From positions 1-64,000 of the forward strand of contig CADBOO010000030.1 in assembly GCA_902796225.1 (NCBI GenBank): a stretch of DNA of 64,000 nt. Reading direction: 5' to 3'. The stretch comes from an uncultured Ruminococcus sp. Its GTDB lineage: Bacteria; Bacillota; Clostridia; Oscillospirales; Acutalibacteraceae. A program made the position numbers and the translations under genes. Shown piece by piece: positions 42,891-52,293 of the stretch. Under the pieces are notes generated by a model that was not told the origin of the DNA, made no database searches, and saw only the letters and a list, made by a program, of their open reading frames with translations. Every line of letters starts with the position of its first letter. Within the stretch, counting starts at the first letter, position 1.

Positions 42891-45800
42891 TTGCGGAAAA
42901 CAAAACACAAGACGTTTTCTCTGCGCAGCAGGACGACGTCGCTTCTGCTCGCATTGCTGCTGATGATATCGGCGGCGAGCGTGGGTTTTGTCGCGATCGC
43001 GAATGCGGTCACGGTAGATGACGACAGCGGCGGACTTCTTGCGATGACGGGAGCCGGCGGCAAGGTCGACGTCGCATCCGGCACCGAGCACATCGCAGAC
43101 TCGAACAAAGCCTTCTGGGTCGATGCGCAGTACTACGACTACCTCTCGGATGAGGAGTACTCGGCGGGCTGGCTGAACCCAAAGGAGGCAGGCACCGGCT
43201 TTGACAGCGCAGATGACGACTGGTACACGTTCGAGACCTTCAACAAGAAGATCAGCGATTATGCCAAGGGCAACAGCGTCAAGATGACTTACCCGCTGTA
43301 CTTCGGTAACTTCTGTAATACCGTATCCGTTAAGAATAACGGTTCGGGGGATTACATCGACAGCGCGTACGAGTTTACCATCCAGAACGACGGCAACGAC
43401 CGTACCACCAGGATCACCAAGACGCACGGCGGTCCTTATGCGCGCGTTATCGACGGATTGTACCACTACGATTACTTTATCGCGAATTCCAACGGTCTGA
43501 ACGACCGTCACGACTCCGTCATCGGCCTGGCAGGCAACAATCTGAACAGCAGCGGCAACATCACGACGCCGACTGCGACAGGTTCGGTAGAAATGCCGTA
43601 CTTCAACGAAAGCTGGCTGGGCAACGCGGCAAGAACCATCAACTCCTACTTCCCGTTCCGCCAGACGACGAGCGGCGACGTCACCACCTACAGCTTTGAT
43701 TCCACCGGCGCGAAGGATAACGTGTTCTTCAACTGGAATAACGGTCAGCCGTCAAGCGTCGCCTACGGACAGGGCGTAAATGATGCAACCGTTACCGAAT
43801 ACGGCGTTCATGACGGTCTCAAGAAGTTCATGGGCGATCAGGACGCCGGCTACGGCATCTTCCCGTTCAACCGCGCCGATAACGGCAACGGCGGCAACAA
43901 CAAGCTGGACTACGGCTTCGGCATCCGCATGAATATGGACTTCCGAGTTCCGGCAAACGGTAAGATCGGAAACAAAGACGTCAAGTTCAACTATTCCGGC
44001 GACGACGACATCTGGATCTATATCACGCCTTACAAGGCGGACGGTACGCTGGATTATGCCAATTCGTACCTCGCACTTGACCTCGGCGGCAACCACAAGA
44101 TGGCTAAGGGCGAGATCAACTTTGCGTCGATGGAGTCGACCATCACCACCAACGCAGCATATGCCAGCTCGTCTGTCACGTACAAGAGCGATACCATGTA
44201 TATCGCGCGCTCCGACGGATGGAGCGACGTCAACGTATGGGCATGGAGCGATACCAACAACGGTCACTGGGTAACCGGCACCAAGCAGAGCTTCCAGGAA
44301 AACGGACACGACGTCTACGCGTTCAAGCTCAGCGACTTCAACGGCTGCTATAATTTTACCACGGTTGAGCATCAGGATTGGAGCGGCAAAAGAGCAACGA
44401 ACGAGGGTAAAAACCTCAACTGTGTCATCCACAGTCAGCTGGGTAACGTCTGCTGGTCGGACAACCCCAACTGGATCGCGCCGAAATATCCTGATAACGG
44501 TCAGTATACCAACCTTGCGGGCGTCACATATGCCACGACCGAACAGAAGACGCAAACCCTGAATAACGGTCAGCATCTCGATCCCGACAAGACCTACCAT
44601 ATGACGATCTTCTATATGGAACGCGGTATGATCGAGAGTAACTGTCAGATGAGCTTCACGATGACCCCGGTCAAGAATGACCTGAAGGTCAAGAAGACGG
44701 TCGACGTCAGCGAAATCAACTCCAACACCTCTGCTAACAGCATGAGAACGGCGATCCAGGCGCTTCCGTTCAGCTTTACCACGACCGAAGACGGTTCTGT
44801 CCGCAAGGACACCAAATTTGTCCGCAATCAGGAATGGTACAGCGTCGACAGCTCGACGGGCGTTTATCAGCTCAAGCACGACGAGATTGCCGACTTTAAC
44901 AACCAGCATGAGACAGGCAGTACGCTGACTGTCAATGAAACGCCGCCGTCAGGACTTGAATACTCGACGTCCTGGCAGGTCGTGGACAATAACAACAACG
45001 GCAATGTCATCAAGCAAAGCGGCGATGATTCGAGCCTGGGCACCGGTAATTTCACGCTGATCGATCCGAGAAACAGCTCGGCTCCGGCGAATCTGCAGGT
45101 GAACTTTACGAACACGCCCGAGGCATCTCCGTCGTTCACCATCAGCAAGAAGGTATTCGAAAACGAATCGGATATCTTTAACGGAATCGACGATATCGAC
45201 TGTGACGCCGAGTTCGAATTCCTGCTGAAGTTCAATCTCAAGGGCGAAAACTATACCCAGAATAACGCAAACGACTTCAAGGCATACACCTTCGATTATG
45301 AGATCACGCGCGGGACTCAGACCATCAACGGCACCGCGACGAACGGCAGCTTTAAGATCAAAGCGGGCGATATTATCTCGATCCCCGGCGTGCCTGTCGG
45401 CGCGACCTACCGCCTGCAGGAGATCGGATGCGACGGCTATTCTTCCGTTGCGTACTCGCACAACGGCGAAAATGATGAACGTCTGGCAGCCGACGCGGCG
45501 GTCAACGGTATCGTCAATTCAGACGGCGACGAGTTCTGCTTTGATAACGTCGGAGGCATGGCGAGCACGACGTTTGCGGTGCAGAAATACATCAAGTCGG
45601 GCAGCACCTCGACTCAGTATAAAAACGGCAGTCTCTTCACCTTCCGTGCAAAGGGACGCGAAAGCGTGACATACGCATCCGGCAAGACTTCTGTCGACGC
45701 CTCCGCGCAGACCTATAACGGCGGCAGGAACTATGTCGAGGTCGGCACGATCAATGAAAACGGTCTTGCGATCTTCGAGAACGGCGGCGGCGACGATCCG

Positions 45801-46550
45801 TTCCTCACGTTCCGGCACGCGGGCGTATATGTCTTTGAGGTTTGGGAAAGCGGCGTCAACTCGACCGACAACAAGCTCAAGGATACGTTCAGGTCGAACA
45901 GCCAGCGGTTCCTGGTCAAATACACCGTGACCGCACAGGGCAGCGATCTTCTTATCAATGATCCCGAATACTTCACTTATGACGGCGGCGCCGTCAACGC
46001 GGCGAGCTTTGCGGACAACAAGAAAATCACAACAGATTACCCGCAGTTCGTCAACGAGGTGAAGACCGGCAAGATCAAGATCAATAAGAAGGACGGCGCC
46101 GGTACAGGTCTGGGCAACATCCAGTTCAAGCTCTATCGCAAGGGCGAGACGACCGAGATCGCGACGCTGACGACCAACAGCAGCGGCTATGCCGAAAAGG
46201 ACGGTCTGGATATCTTTGTCAAGAGCAACGGAATCTTCACGGGTACTCCCGCTTATCAGGAGTATGAACTGAAGGAGACCTCCACAAAGAGCGGCCATAT
46301 GCTGGAAGATACGGTTTATACCTTCAGCTTCCCGACCTATGACGCACAGGCGCAGACCTATAAGTACGAGTACACATTCGACTATGTCAACGCGGCGCTC
46401 AAGCATCCCGAAACGGGTTCGTTCGGAATGATGAGCAACACCCCGCTGGGTATCGCGCTGGTCTTCCTGAGCTTTGTCGGCATCGGTCTGTATATCGCGA
46501 AGCTGAAAAGGAAACAGCTTTCTTCGGTTCAAACCAAACGGTTTTTATAG
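42891..46550 (+). CDS. Large pilus/adhesin surface protein with fibro-slime and CnaB-like domains
   Basis: A 1219-residue protein beginning at TTG 42891, nine bases after AGGAGG. A long signal peptide (LALLLMISAASVGFVAIANA) is followed by a fibro-slime/PA14-like region around 300-430 (VKFNYSGDDDIWIYI and LALDLGGNHKMAKGEINF). From about 596 to 1170 there are four CnaB-type Ig modules with YELKET- and YRLQEIG-type E boxes that could form isopeptide bonds. The C-terminus is a sorting signal with HPETG (1172-1176), a hydrophobic helix and a basic tail. The first residue differs from canonical LPXTG. It is probably the tip adhesin of a pilus whose shaft is the next gene, attached by the sortases downstream. 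A longer frame from 42813 lacks an SD. Confidence 0.82.
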   Translation: MRKTKHKTFSLRSRTTSLLLALLLMISAASVGFVAIANAVTVDDDSGGLLAMTGAGGKVDVASGTEHIADSNKAFWVDAQYYDYLSDEEYSAGWLNPKEAGTGFDSADDDWYTFETFNKKISDYAKGNSVKMTYPLYFGNFCNTVSVKNNGSGDYIDSAYEFTIQNDGNDRTTRITKTHGGPYARVIDGLYHYDYFIANSNGLNDRHDSVIGLAGNNLNSSGNITTPTATGSVEMPYFNESWLGNAARTINSYFPFRQTTSGDVTTYSFDSTGAKDNVFFNWNNGQPSSVAYGQGVNDATVTEYGVHDGLKKFMGDQDAGYGIFPFNRADNGNGGNNKLDYGFGIRMNMDFRVPANGKIGNKDVKFNYSGDDDIWIYITPYKADGTLDYANSYLALDLGGNHKMAKGEINFASMESTITTNAAYASSSVTYKSDTMYIARSDGWSDVNVWAWSDTNNGHWVTGTKQSFQENGHDVYAFKLSDFNGCYNFTTVEHQDWSGKRATNEGKNLNCVIHSQLGNVCWSDNPNWIAPKYPDNGQYTNLAGVTYATTEQKTQTLNNGQHLDPDKTYHMTIFYMERGMIESNCQMSFTMTPVKNDLKVKKTVDVSEINSNTSANSMRTAIQALPFSFTTTEDGSVRKDTKFVRNQEWYSVDSSTGVYQLKHDEIADFNNQHETGSTLTVNETPPSGLEYSTSWQVVDNNNNGNVIKQSGDDSSLGTGNFTLIDPRNSSAPANLQVNFTNTPEASPSFTISKKVFENESDIFNGIDDIDCDAEFEFLLKFNLKGENYTQNNANDFKAYTFDYEITRGTQTINGTATNGSFKIKAGDIISIPGVPVGATYRLQEIGCDGYSSVAYSHNGENDERLAADAAVNGIVNSDGDEFCFDNVGGMASTTFAVQKYIKSGSTSTQYKNGSLFTFRAKGRESVTYASGKTSVDASAQTYNGGRNYVEVGTINENGLAIFENGGGDDPFLTFRHAGVYVFEVWESGVNSTDNKLKDTFRSNSQRFLVKYTVTAQGSDLLINDPEYFTYDGGAVNAASFADNKKITTDYPQFVNEVKTGKIKINKKDGAGTGLGNIQFKLYRKGETTEIATLTTNSSGYAEKDGLDIFVKSNGIFTGTPAYQEYELKETSTKSGHMLEDTVYTFSFPTYDAQAQTYKYEYTFDYVNAALKHPETGSFGMMSNTPLGIALVFLSFVGIGLYIAKLKRKQLSSVQTKRFL

Positions 46551-46592
46551 ACAAAAACATGAATCATAATGCACAATAAAGGAGTAAAACAA

Positions 46593-48110
46593 ATGAAAAA
46601 AGCAATGAAAACCATTCTTGCGATCATGCTGGTCGCGATGTTCGCTTTCACGATGATCCCCACCGCTTTTGCGGACGGCGGCAATGAGCCCGCACAGCAG
46701 ACGGACGCGTCGCTGACGATCAAGAACGATAATGCAGATTTCTCGTTCAAGATCTATCAGATCGCTACCATCACCGAAGCTGATCTTGCCACCGGCAAGT
46801 ACACCTTCCCCGACGGTATCAACGCTGACGTAAAGTCTGCTGTCAACACTGCAGGTCAGAACGGCGCTCAGTTCCTCGCAGCGCTGGACGCGATCACGAA
46901 CCTCGGTATCGATCCCGTTGCGACCGTCTCCGGTAAGTCCGGCGACGCCTATGTGCAGGAATATGAAACCGACACCAAGGGCATCTACTATGCACGCGTT
47001 TTTGATCAGCCCGACGGCAACGTTGCGAAGGTCAGCAACTCTGTTATCGTATGGCCCGAGTACAAAAACGGCAGCTGGGATGACAGCGCACTGACCGTTG
47101 ACCTTGCGAAGAAGGTCGGCACCGACAAGATCTCCAAGGCGTTCTCCGATACCACCGACGCTGCCAAAGAGGCAAAAGAAGGTCAGATCATCAGCTTCAC
47201 CCTGAAGGCTGACATCGTCGGTTCCGAGACCGATCTCGCTACCAAGTATGAGATCTGGGATAAAATGTGCCCCGGTCTGGAATATGTCGCAAAATCCGCT
47301 CACATTTTCTATGACGGCACCACCACCTCTGCCGACGCCGACTTCGTTTCCTACGGCGAAGAAAAGGCTGAGATCAAAACCAACGTAACCGATACAGACG
47401 CAAAATACAACAAAGGCACTACCTTCTCTTTCAGAGCGAAGGCCGACGTCCTCGCTGACAGCACTTCCGAGTATTATAAGCACAGCCAGGTCTTCATCAC
47501 CTACAGCGCAGTCGTTCTGAACACCGCCGGCATCGGCAAAGACTACAACCCCAACAAGGACGGTCTGGTCTATCGTCTCGCCAGCAGCACCGGCGACGTT
47601 ACCCGTGACGGCGACGAGGTCAAGGTTTACACCTATGCAGCACAGGCTGTCAAGATCGACGCTTCTGCTACCGCGAAGGCTACCGACGGCAATCAGGTTC
47701 CTCTGAAGGGCGCAGTAGTCGGTCTGTACATCAAGAATGCTACCAACAACGCGCTGACCGAGATCGCTCGCGGCACTTCCGACGATAACGGTCTGGTTGT
47801 CTTCACCGAAGGCGGCGACACTGCCAAGAACGCGCTGCGTCTGGCTCCCGGCAGCTATGTCGTCAAGGAAATCAGCGCTCCCGAAGGCTATGCGCTGTCT
47901 ACCGTTGAGTATCCGCTGACCGTCACCGCCGACCATACCGGCAACGGTGTGTTCGATCTCGACAACAACGCGGTCATCGAGAACTTTGCTACCAAGCTGC
48001 CCGAGACCGGTGGTCAGGGCACCCTGATGTTCACCCTCATCGGCGCAGGCCTCATCCTCTGTGCAGGCGTTCTCTTCGTCATCATCATGAAGAAGAAGGC
48101 TACTAAATAA
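46593..48110 (+). CDS. Major pilin shaft subunit, SpaA/FimA-like
   Basis: A 505-residue protein. Signal peptide at 1-27 (MKKAMKTILAIMLVAMFAF, cleavage after AFA). The first domain resembles pilin D1 but reads VIVWPEYKNGSW where the pilin motif YPK is expected. Next comes a D2/isopeptide-forming domain (about 170-350: FTLKADIVG, YEIWDKMCPGLEY) and a CnaB domain with the E box YVVKEISAPEGYALS. The sorting signal is LPETG at 469-473, a hydrophobic helix and KKKATK. Such pilins are polymerised covalently by class C sortases. AAAGGAG lies before ATG 46593, 42 bp after the adhesin gene. It is closed by a strong terminator, which would allow more transcript for adhesin and pilin than for the sortases. 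Confidence 0.92.
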   Translation: MKKAMKTILAIMLVAMFAFTMIPTAFADGGNEPAQQTDASLTIKNDNADFSFKIYQIATITEADLATGKYTFPDGINADVKSAVNTAGQNGAQFLAALDAITNLGIDPVATVSGKSGDAYVQEYETDTKGIYYARVFDQPDGNVAKVSNSVIVWPEYKNGSWDDSALTVDLAKKVGTDKISKAFSDTTDAAKEAKEGQIISFTLKADIVGSETDLATKYEIWDKMCPGLEYVAKSAHIFYDGTTTSADADFVSYGEEKAEIKTNVTDTDAKYNKGTTFSFRAKADVLADSTSEYYKHSQVFITYSAVVLNTAGIGKDYNPNKDGLVYRLASSTGDVTRDGDEVKVYTYAAQAVKIDASATAKATDGNQVPLKGAVVGLYIKNATNNALTEIARGTSDDNGLVVFTEGGDTAKNALRLAPGSYVVKEISAPEGYALSTVEYPLTVTADHTGNGVFDLDNNAVIENFATKLPETGGQGTLMFTLIGAGLILCAGVLFVIIMKKKATK

Positions 48111-48133
48111 TCAAGTCTGCTGACTGTATTTCA

Positions 48134-48175
48134 GGGGGCTGCCGTACACCGTGTACGGCAGCCTCCGTATTTTTT
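48134..48175 (+). terminator. Terminator after the pilin gene
   Basis: GGCTGCCGTACAC (48137-48149) pairs with GTGTACGGCAGCC (48151-48163), followed by TCCGTATTTTTT. Confidence 0.88.
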
Positions 48176-48318
48176 CGAAAAATAGGATTGCGGCATATCG
48201 CAGGCGCCGTACCCTGCGCCGGCATTGAGATGCTCAGCTTTTTCTGCAGCTGTCCGCCTCACATCCCTCATTCTGCTCACGGGGAAGGATCTAACTCGTT
48301 TCAGTTTTGTAACAGTGA
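48176..48318. other. Intergenic stretch between pilin terminator and sortase promoter
   Basis: About 140 bases with a few short GC-rich inverted repeats (such as GGCGCCG). I see no gene or known element. Confidence 0.4.
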
Positions 48319-48347
48319 TTGAATTCAGGGGGCAGGCAAGGTATAAT
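48319..48347 (+). promoter_or_regulatory. Promoter of the sortase pair
   Basis: TTGAAT-N17-TATAAT, 66 bp before the first sortase ATG. Confidence 0.75.
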
Positions 48348-48413
48348 ATAGAATGAAGAAATCCAGGGCAGGCGATCCGGCCGGAGCTGTTTTGCCCGAT
48401 TGTTGGAGAAGCT

Positions 48414-49388
48414 ATGAAACGAACGATCCTGATCATTATTGTGATACTGATCTTTTTAGCGGGTATCGGCGTACTGTCGTATCCGCTGATCAGCTCTGTC
48501 ATCAACAATATGGCGGTCAGAGAAGGTGCGAATACATATCACCATGCGGTCGAACAGATCGATAAAAGTGAAATAGAGGAACAGTTTGACGAGGCGGAAA
48601 AGTACAACGAAAGTCTCCACCGCGTGATCCTGACAGACCCGTTCGACGCAAAGAGCTATGGGCTGATCGGCGAAAACTACAGCAATACCTTTACCATGTC
48701 GAGCGACGGCGTCATCGGGTATATCGAAGTGCCGAAGATCAACGTGTATCTGCCGATCTATCACGGAACGTCGCTGGACGTTCTCTCGCGCGGCGCGGGT
48801 CATCTGGAGCATTCCTCGCTGCCCATCGGCGGCAAAAGCACCCACAGCGTTATCTCGGCGCACTCGGCGTTTCCGGGCGAGACGTTCTTTGACTATCTGA
48901 CCGATCTGGAAGAGGGCGACGTATTCTATCTCTATGTTCTAGACCGCACGCTGAAATACGAGGTAGACAAGATATCGGTCGTTTTGCCGAACGATACGGC
49001 GGGGCTGCAGATCGTCGACGGCGAGGATTATGTGACGCTGGTCACCTGTACGCCGTATTCGGTCAACACACACCGGCTGCTTGTCAGAGGCACGCGCGTG
49101 CCGTATGATCCCTCAGAGGATGCCGCGCAGAGTACGACGAATATCAGATTTGCGGACGGCCACCTGTTCTTCCTCGGCTACAAGCTTCCGTATGTGACGG
49201 TCGGACTGATCATCGGCGGCTTCGTCCTGTTTGTCGCCGCGGTCGTCGTTGCGATCGTGTTGGCGCGCAAATCCAAAAAGAAAAAGCTGATCGGACGCGA
49301 CAGAGGATCGGCGCCGGACAACGCGGAACCATCGGATACAGATCCCGATCATAAGGCTGATGGGCCGGGAGGCGACGATGAAGAGTAG
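48414..49388 (+). CDS. srtC: Class C-type pilus sortase
   Basis: A 324-residue protein. It has an N-terminal membrane helix (3-30), the lid motif DPF at 75-77 that covers the active site in class C pilin polymerases, and catalytic His150 (ISAHSAFPG), Cys212 (LVTCTPY) and Arg221 (NTHRLLVRG). A second membrane helix at about 265-290 with a basic then acidic tail is also typical of class C. It joins pilin LPXTG threonine to a lysine of the next subunit outside the membrane. GGAG lies before ATG 48414. Its 3' end overlaps the second sortase by 11 bp. Confidence 0.92.
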   Translation: MKRTILIIIVILIFLAGIGVLSYPLISSVINNMAVREGANTYHHAVEQIDKSEIEEQFDEAEKYNESLHRVILTDPFDAKSYGLIGENYSNTFTMSSDGVIGYIEVPKINVYLPIYHGTSLDVLSRGAGHLEHSSLPIGGKSTHSVISAHSAFPGETFFDYLTDLEEGDVFYLYVLDRTLKYEVDKISVVLPNDTAGLQIVDGEDYVTLVTCTPYSVNTHRLLVRGTRVPYDPSEDAAQSTTNIRFADGHLFFLGYKLPYVTVGLIIGGFVLFVAAVVVAIVLARKSKKKKLIGRDRGSAPDNAEPSDTDPDHKADGPGGDDEE

Positions 49389-50193
49389 AAAGGTTCTGAT
49401 CGTCATCGCCGTGATCCTGCTGCTGGCGGGACTCGGGTTCCTGCTGTTTCCGACGATCTCCAACTGGATCGGAAAAATGCAGAACGATAAACTCAGCGAT
49501 CAATTTGACAACAAACGCACGCATATCATCGACTACCTCGAGGACGACGACGGCAACCGCGCCGATAACGGCACGGACGCGCAGGAAAAGAAGCTGACAG
49601 ACAGCGAGGGGTATCCGATCGACGCCTCCGGTGCAAGAAGGTATGACTTTCCGTTCGTTTTTCGCAGCGATCTGAACCGACTGCGCGAGGACAGCGAAAA
49701 ATATAACAAGGGACTGATCGGACATCAGGGAACCGGTGCGAACCTGCACTATGAATACGCGGTGTTCGACATGCCAAAATACGGCGTCTACGACGGATTG
49801 TACGCTTGTCTGACGATCCCCGCGATCGATCTGAGACTGCCGGTCTACCTCGGCGCGGACAACACCATCATGCAGTACGGCATCGGACATCTGTACGGGA
49901 CGTCGCTGCCGCTGGATGAAAAAAACACCAACTGTGCCCTGGCGGGTCACACCGACTATATCGGCAGGATCTTCTTTGATTATATCCGCAACCTGACAGA
50001 GGGCGACGAGGTCATCGTGCGCAACTACTGGGAGGATATCGTATACCGTGTGGTGGACAGAAAGGTCGTCAGGGAGAACGACGTCAACGACCTGCTGATC
50101 CGGGACGGCAGACAGCTGTTGACGCTGATCACCTGTATCAAGAATAGTGAAGGCGGATTTGACCGCTTTCTGGTGATATGTGAAAAGCAATAG
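49378..50193 (+). CDS. Second sortase, class C/B-like
   Basis: A 271-residue protein. N-terminal anchor at 4-26, then an acidic, variable segment (YLEDDDGNRADNGTDAQEK). The sortase core has His191 (LAGHTDYIGRIFFDYI), Cys253 (LITCIKNSEGG) and Arg263 (FDRFLVICEK). It lacks the second membrane helix and a clear DPF/DPW lid, so it may anchor finished pili to the wall or attach the adhesin with the HPETG signal rather than polymerise pilin. GGGAGG lies five bases before ATG 49378, inside the end of the first sortase gene; translation is coupled. The class assignment is tentative. Confidence 0.85.
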   Translation: MKSRKVLIVIAVILLLAGLGFLLFPTISNWIGKMQNDKLSDQFDNKRTHIIDYLEDDDGNRADNGTDAQEKKLTDSEGYPIDASGARRYDFPFVFRSDLNRLREDSEKYNKGLIGHQGTGANLHYEYAVFDMPKYGVYDGLYACLTIPAIDLRLPVYLGADNTIMQYGIGHLYGTSLPLDEKNTNCALAGHTDYIGRIFFDYIRNLTEGDEVIVRNYWEDIVYRVVDRKVVRENDVNDLLIRDGRQLLTLITCIKNSEGGFDRFLVICEKQ

Positions 50194-50270
50194 ATTCGTT
50201 CAAATGCACAAACCAATGTATGTTCGGTTGTGCGATTGCGACAAAAAATTGATTCAAAGCCGCAAGATGG

Positions 50271-50299
50271 TTGATTATGAACCTCTCGTATGCTAAAAT
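50271..50299 (+). promoter_or_regulatory. Promoter of the double-HTH regulator gene
   Basis: TTGATT-N17-TAAAAT, 34 bp before ATG 50334. Confidence 0.65.
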
Positions 50300-50333
50300 G
50301 TCATAGTATCAGGGTCGACGGCAGGTGATGAAA

Positions 50334-52016
50334 ATGACTTTCGCTGAAAAGCTGAACGAGTACATGAAAGTCTTTTTCTGCTCGCCGAAACAGCTCGTTG
50401 CCCTGAGCGGCGTTTCCGCCGCGACGATCTGCCGGTACAGGGCGGGCTCCAGAGAGCCTTCCGCCGACAGCGCGCTTTTTGACAATATCGTCAAAGGTCT
50501 TTCGCTTGCCGCAGAGAAAGCGGAGCGCACGGATATCAGCGCCGATCAGATCCGGTCGGAGCTGCTTTCGGTCCTGCGCGACGACAGCGGATTATATGAT
50601 ATCGATTCGCTGCGGTATACCCTCGATACGCTGATTACCAAGCTGCATCTGAATTCCGGCGATCTTGCCGGATCGCTCGGCATGGATCAGTCGAAGTTTT
50701 TCCGGATCCGTTCCGGACAAAGCCTGCCGCCTGATATCCGCGCTTTTTGCAGCGGTATCGGCCGTTACATCTTCTCAAAGCTCGGCGACGACGCTTCGCA
50801 GGATATCCTCTCCGATATCCTCGGATGCACGACGGCGGAGCTGATGGATCAGAAGACGGTCTGCGAAAAGATCGTCGGGCTGCTGACAGGCGACGCATAT
50901 TCGCCCCACGCATACGCGCAAAGCTATCTGCAGGAGCTGGACAGGTTCAACATTGACGATCAGCCTTCGGCGCTGGATCGGCTGTCGTATCATCTCGCGG
51001 ATAAAGATGCGGAGGAAGCGTTCACCCGCGCGCTGAACAGCGTGCATCCGGACAGCCGCGCGATCATCTGCACGGATCTGTATTCCGGCAGCACGGAAGA
51101 CGACAGTATGCTCAACAGCCTTGCGTATGCCATGGCGGCGCTGATCCGAAAGGGACTGCGCATCGATTTTGTGCTTAACGCCGACAACCCGATGGACGAG
51201 ATCCTTCCGGGGCTGAAAACGCTGATGCCCCTGTTCCTGTCGGGCAGGATCTCGGCGTATTACCTCAAAGGCAGACGTGACGGGATCTACCGCAACCGAC
51301 TGATCTCGCTTGAGAACGCCGCGTTCTGTGTCGAAGCGGTCACCGGTCATTACGATACCGCCGTCAGGCGCGTGATCACCGACAGGCAGGAGGTCGACAG
51401 CTATCGCCGCCGCGCGCAGCAGATCCTCGGCTTTGCAAGCCCGCTGATCGAGATCCTTGAGGACAGCGAATCAAGACTGGCTGTGCTGGCTTCCTGTTCC
51501 AAAAAGGCAGGAAAAAGGGTCTGTGTACTTTCCACGCCGCCGTTCTTTACGATGAACAACGCGCTGCTGAGCAGGATCCTGATGCGAAACGGCGTCGGCG
51601 AGGATGAGATCGCCCGCGTGAACAAGTACCTGCACGATGAGCGCAAAAGGACGCTGCAGATCCTGAAACACTCCGAATTCGTCATCAATTACCCTGCCGT
51701 CACCGCCGAAAGCTACAACGAGAATCCGGTTTTTCTGTCGGTATCGGGGCTGTTTTACGACCGCGAGATCCTCTGTACCTACGACGAGTATGCGGAACAC
51801 ATCCGGCTGATGAAGCGGTTTGAGAAAGAACACAAAAACTTTCGCTGTATCGCCGATAAAAACAGTCCGTTCAGAAACATCCAGATCTTTATGCATCTGG
51901 GCATGTGGGTCATGATCTCCAAAAACAAGACCCCTGCGACCCATCTGTATATCGAGCATTCAAAGCTGCGACAGGCTTTTGAGAATATGCTTTCCCCCTA
52001 CGGCGAAAGCGAATGA
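50334..52016 (+). CDS. Putative transcriptional regulator with two N-terminal HTH segments, unknown family
   Basis: A 560-residue cytoplasmic protein. Residues 1-45 read like an XRE helix-turn-helix (FAEKLNEYM, SPKQLVALSGVSAATICRYRAGSREP). A second HTH-like stretch lies near 100-130 (LNSGDLAGSLGMDQSKFFRIRSGQSLPP). The remaining 400 residues match nothing I recognise; they include SRAIICTDLYSGSTEDD, LRIDFVLNADNPMDEILPGL and a Tyr/Phe-rich end. The start could be GTG 50325, ATG 50328 or ATG 50334; the last has AGGTG at good distance. It sits between the sortases and a solute-binding lipoprotein gene and may control either; no target can be proven from sequence. Confidence 0.55.
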   Translation: MTFAEKLNEYMKVFFCSPKQLVALSGVSAATICRYRAGSREPSADSALFDNIVKGLSLAAEKAERTDISADQIRSELLSVLRDDSGLYDIDSLRYTLDTLITKLHLNSGDLAGSLGMDQSKFFRIRSGQSLPPDIRAFCSGIGRYIFSKLGDDASQDILSDILGCTTAELMDQKTVCEKIVGLLTGDAYSPHAYAQSYLQELDRFNIDDQPSALDRLSYHLADKDAEEAFTRALNSVHPDSRAIICTDLYSGSTEDDSMLNSLAYAMAALIRKGLRIDFVLNADNPMDEILPGLKTLMPLFLSGRISAYYLKGRRDGIYRNRLISLENAAFCVEAVTGHYDTAVRRVITDRQEVDSYRRRAQQILGFASPLIEILEDSESRLAVLASCSKKAGKRVCVLSTPPFFTMNNALLSRILMRNGVGEDEIARVNKYLHDERKRTLQILKHSEFVINYPAVTAESYNENPVFLSVSGLFYDREILCTYDEYAEHIRLMKRFEKEHKNFRCIADKNSPFRNIQIFMHLGMWVMISKNKTPATHLYIEHSKLRQAFENMLSPYGESE

Positions 52017-52293
52017 ATAACTGAAGAACATAGTCAGCCATTTTGTGGTCCTGCATGAAATGGCATGTTTTTCGCCAATCTTCGTTTCCGTTTCCGAAAA
52101 GCAAAAATCAATATCGGAAACAGAAAAAAGCAGAAGAATATCAAATCCGATAATCGGCTTGGCGCACAGCAGCGACCGGCTGATCGGCGAACCCCCTGTC
52201 ATGTCCGGGGCAACAAGTTCACGTCCGGACTGCAGATACCATGTTAAAAACGGCTTTTGCCGAATAATATAAACCATGCAAGGAGAAAAAACA
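52017..52293. other. Intergenic region before the binding lipoprotein gene
   Basis: A stretch of 277 bases with short inverted repeats, for example CCCCC-TGTCATGT-CCGGGG at about 52193. No clear promoter or known riboswitch was recognised. Confidence 0.35.

Noticed and set aside
46545..47936. 463-codon minus-strand frame opposite the pilin gene
   Set aside because: The pilin has a signal peptide, CnaB domain and LPETG on the plus strand; the antisense frame has none of these.
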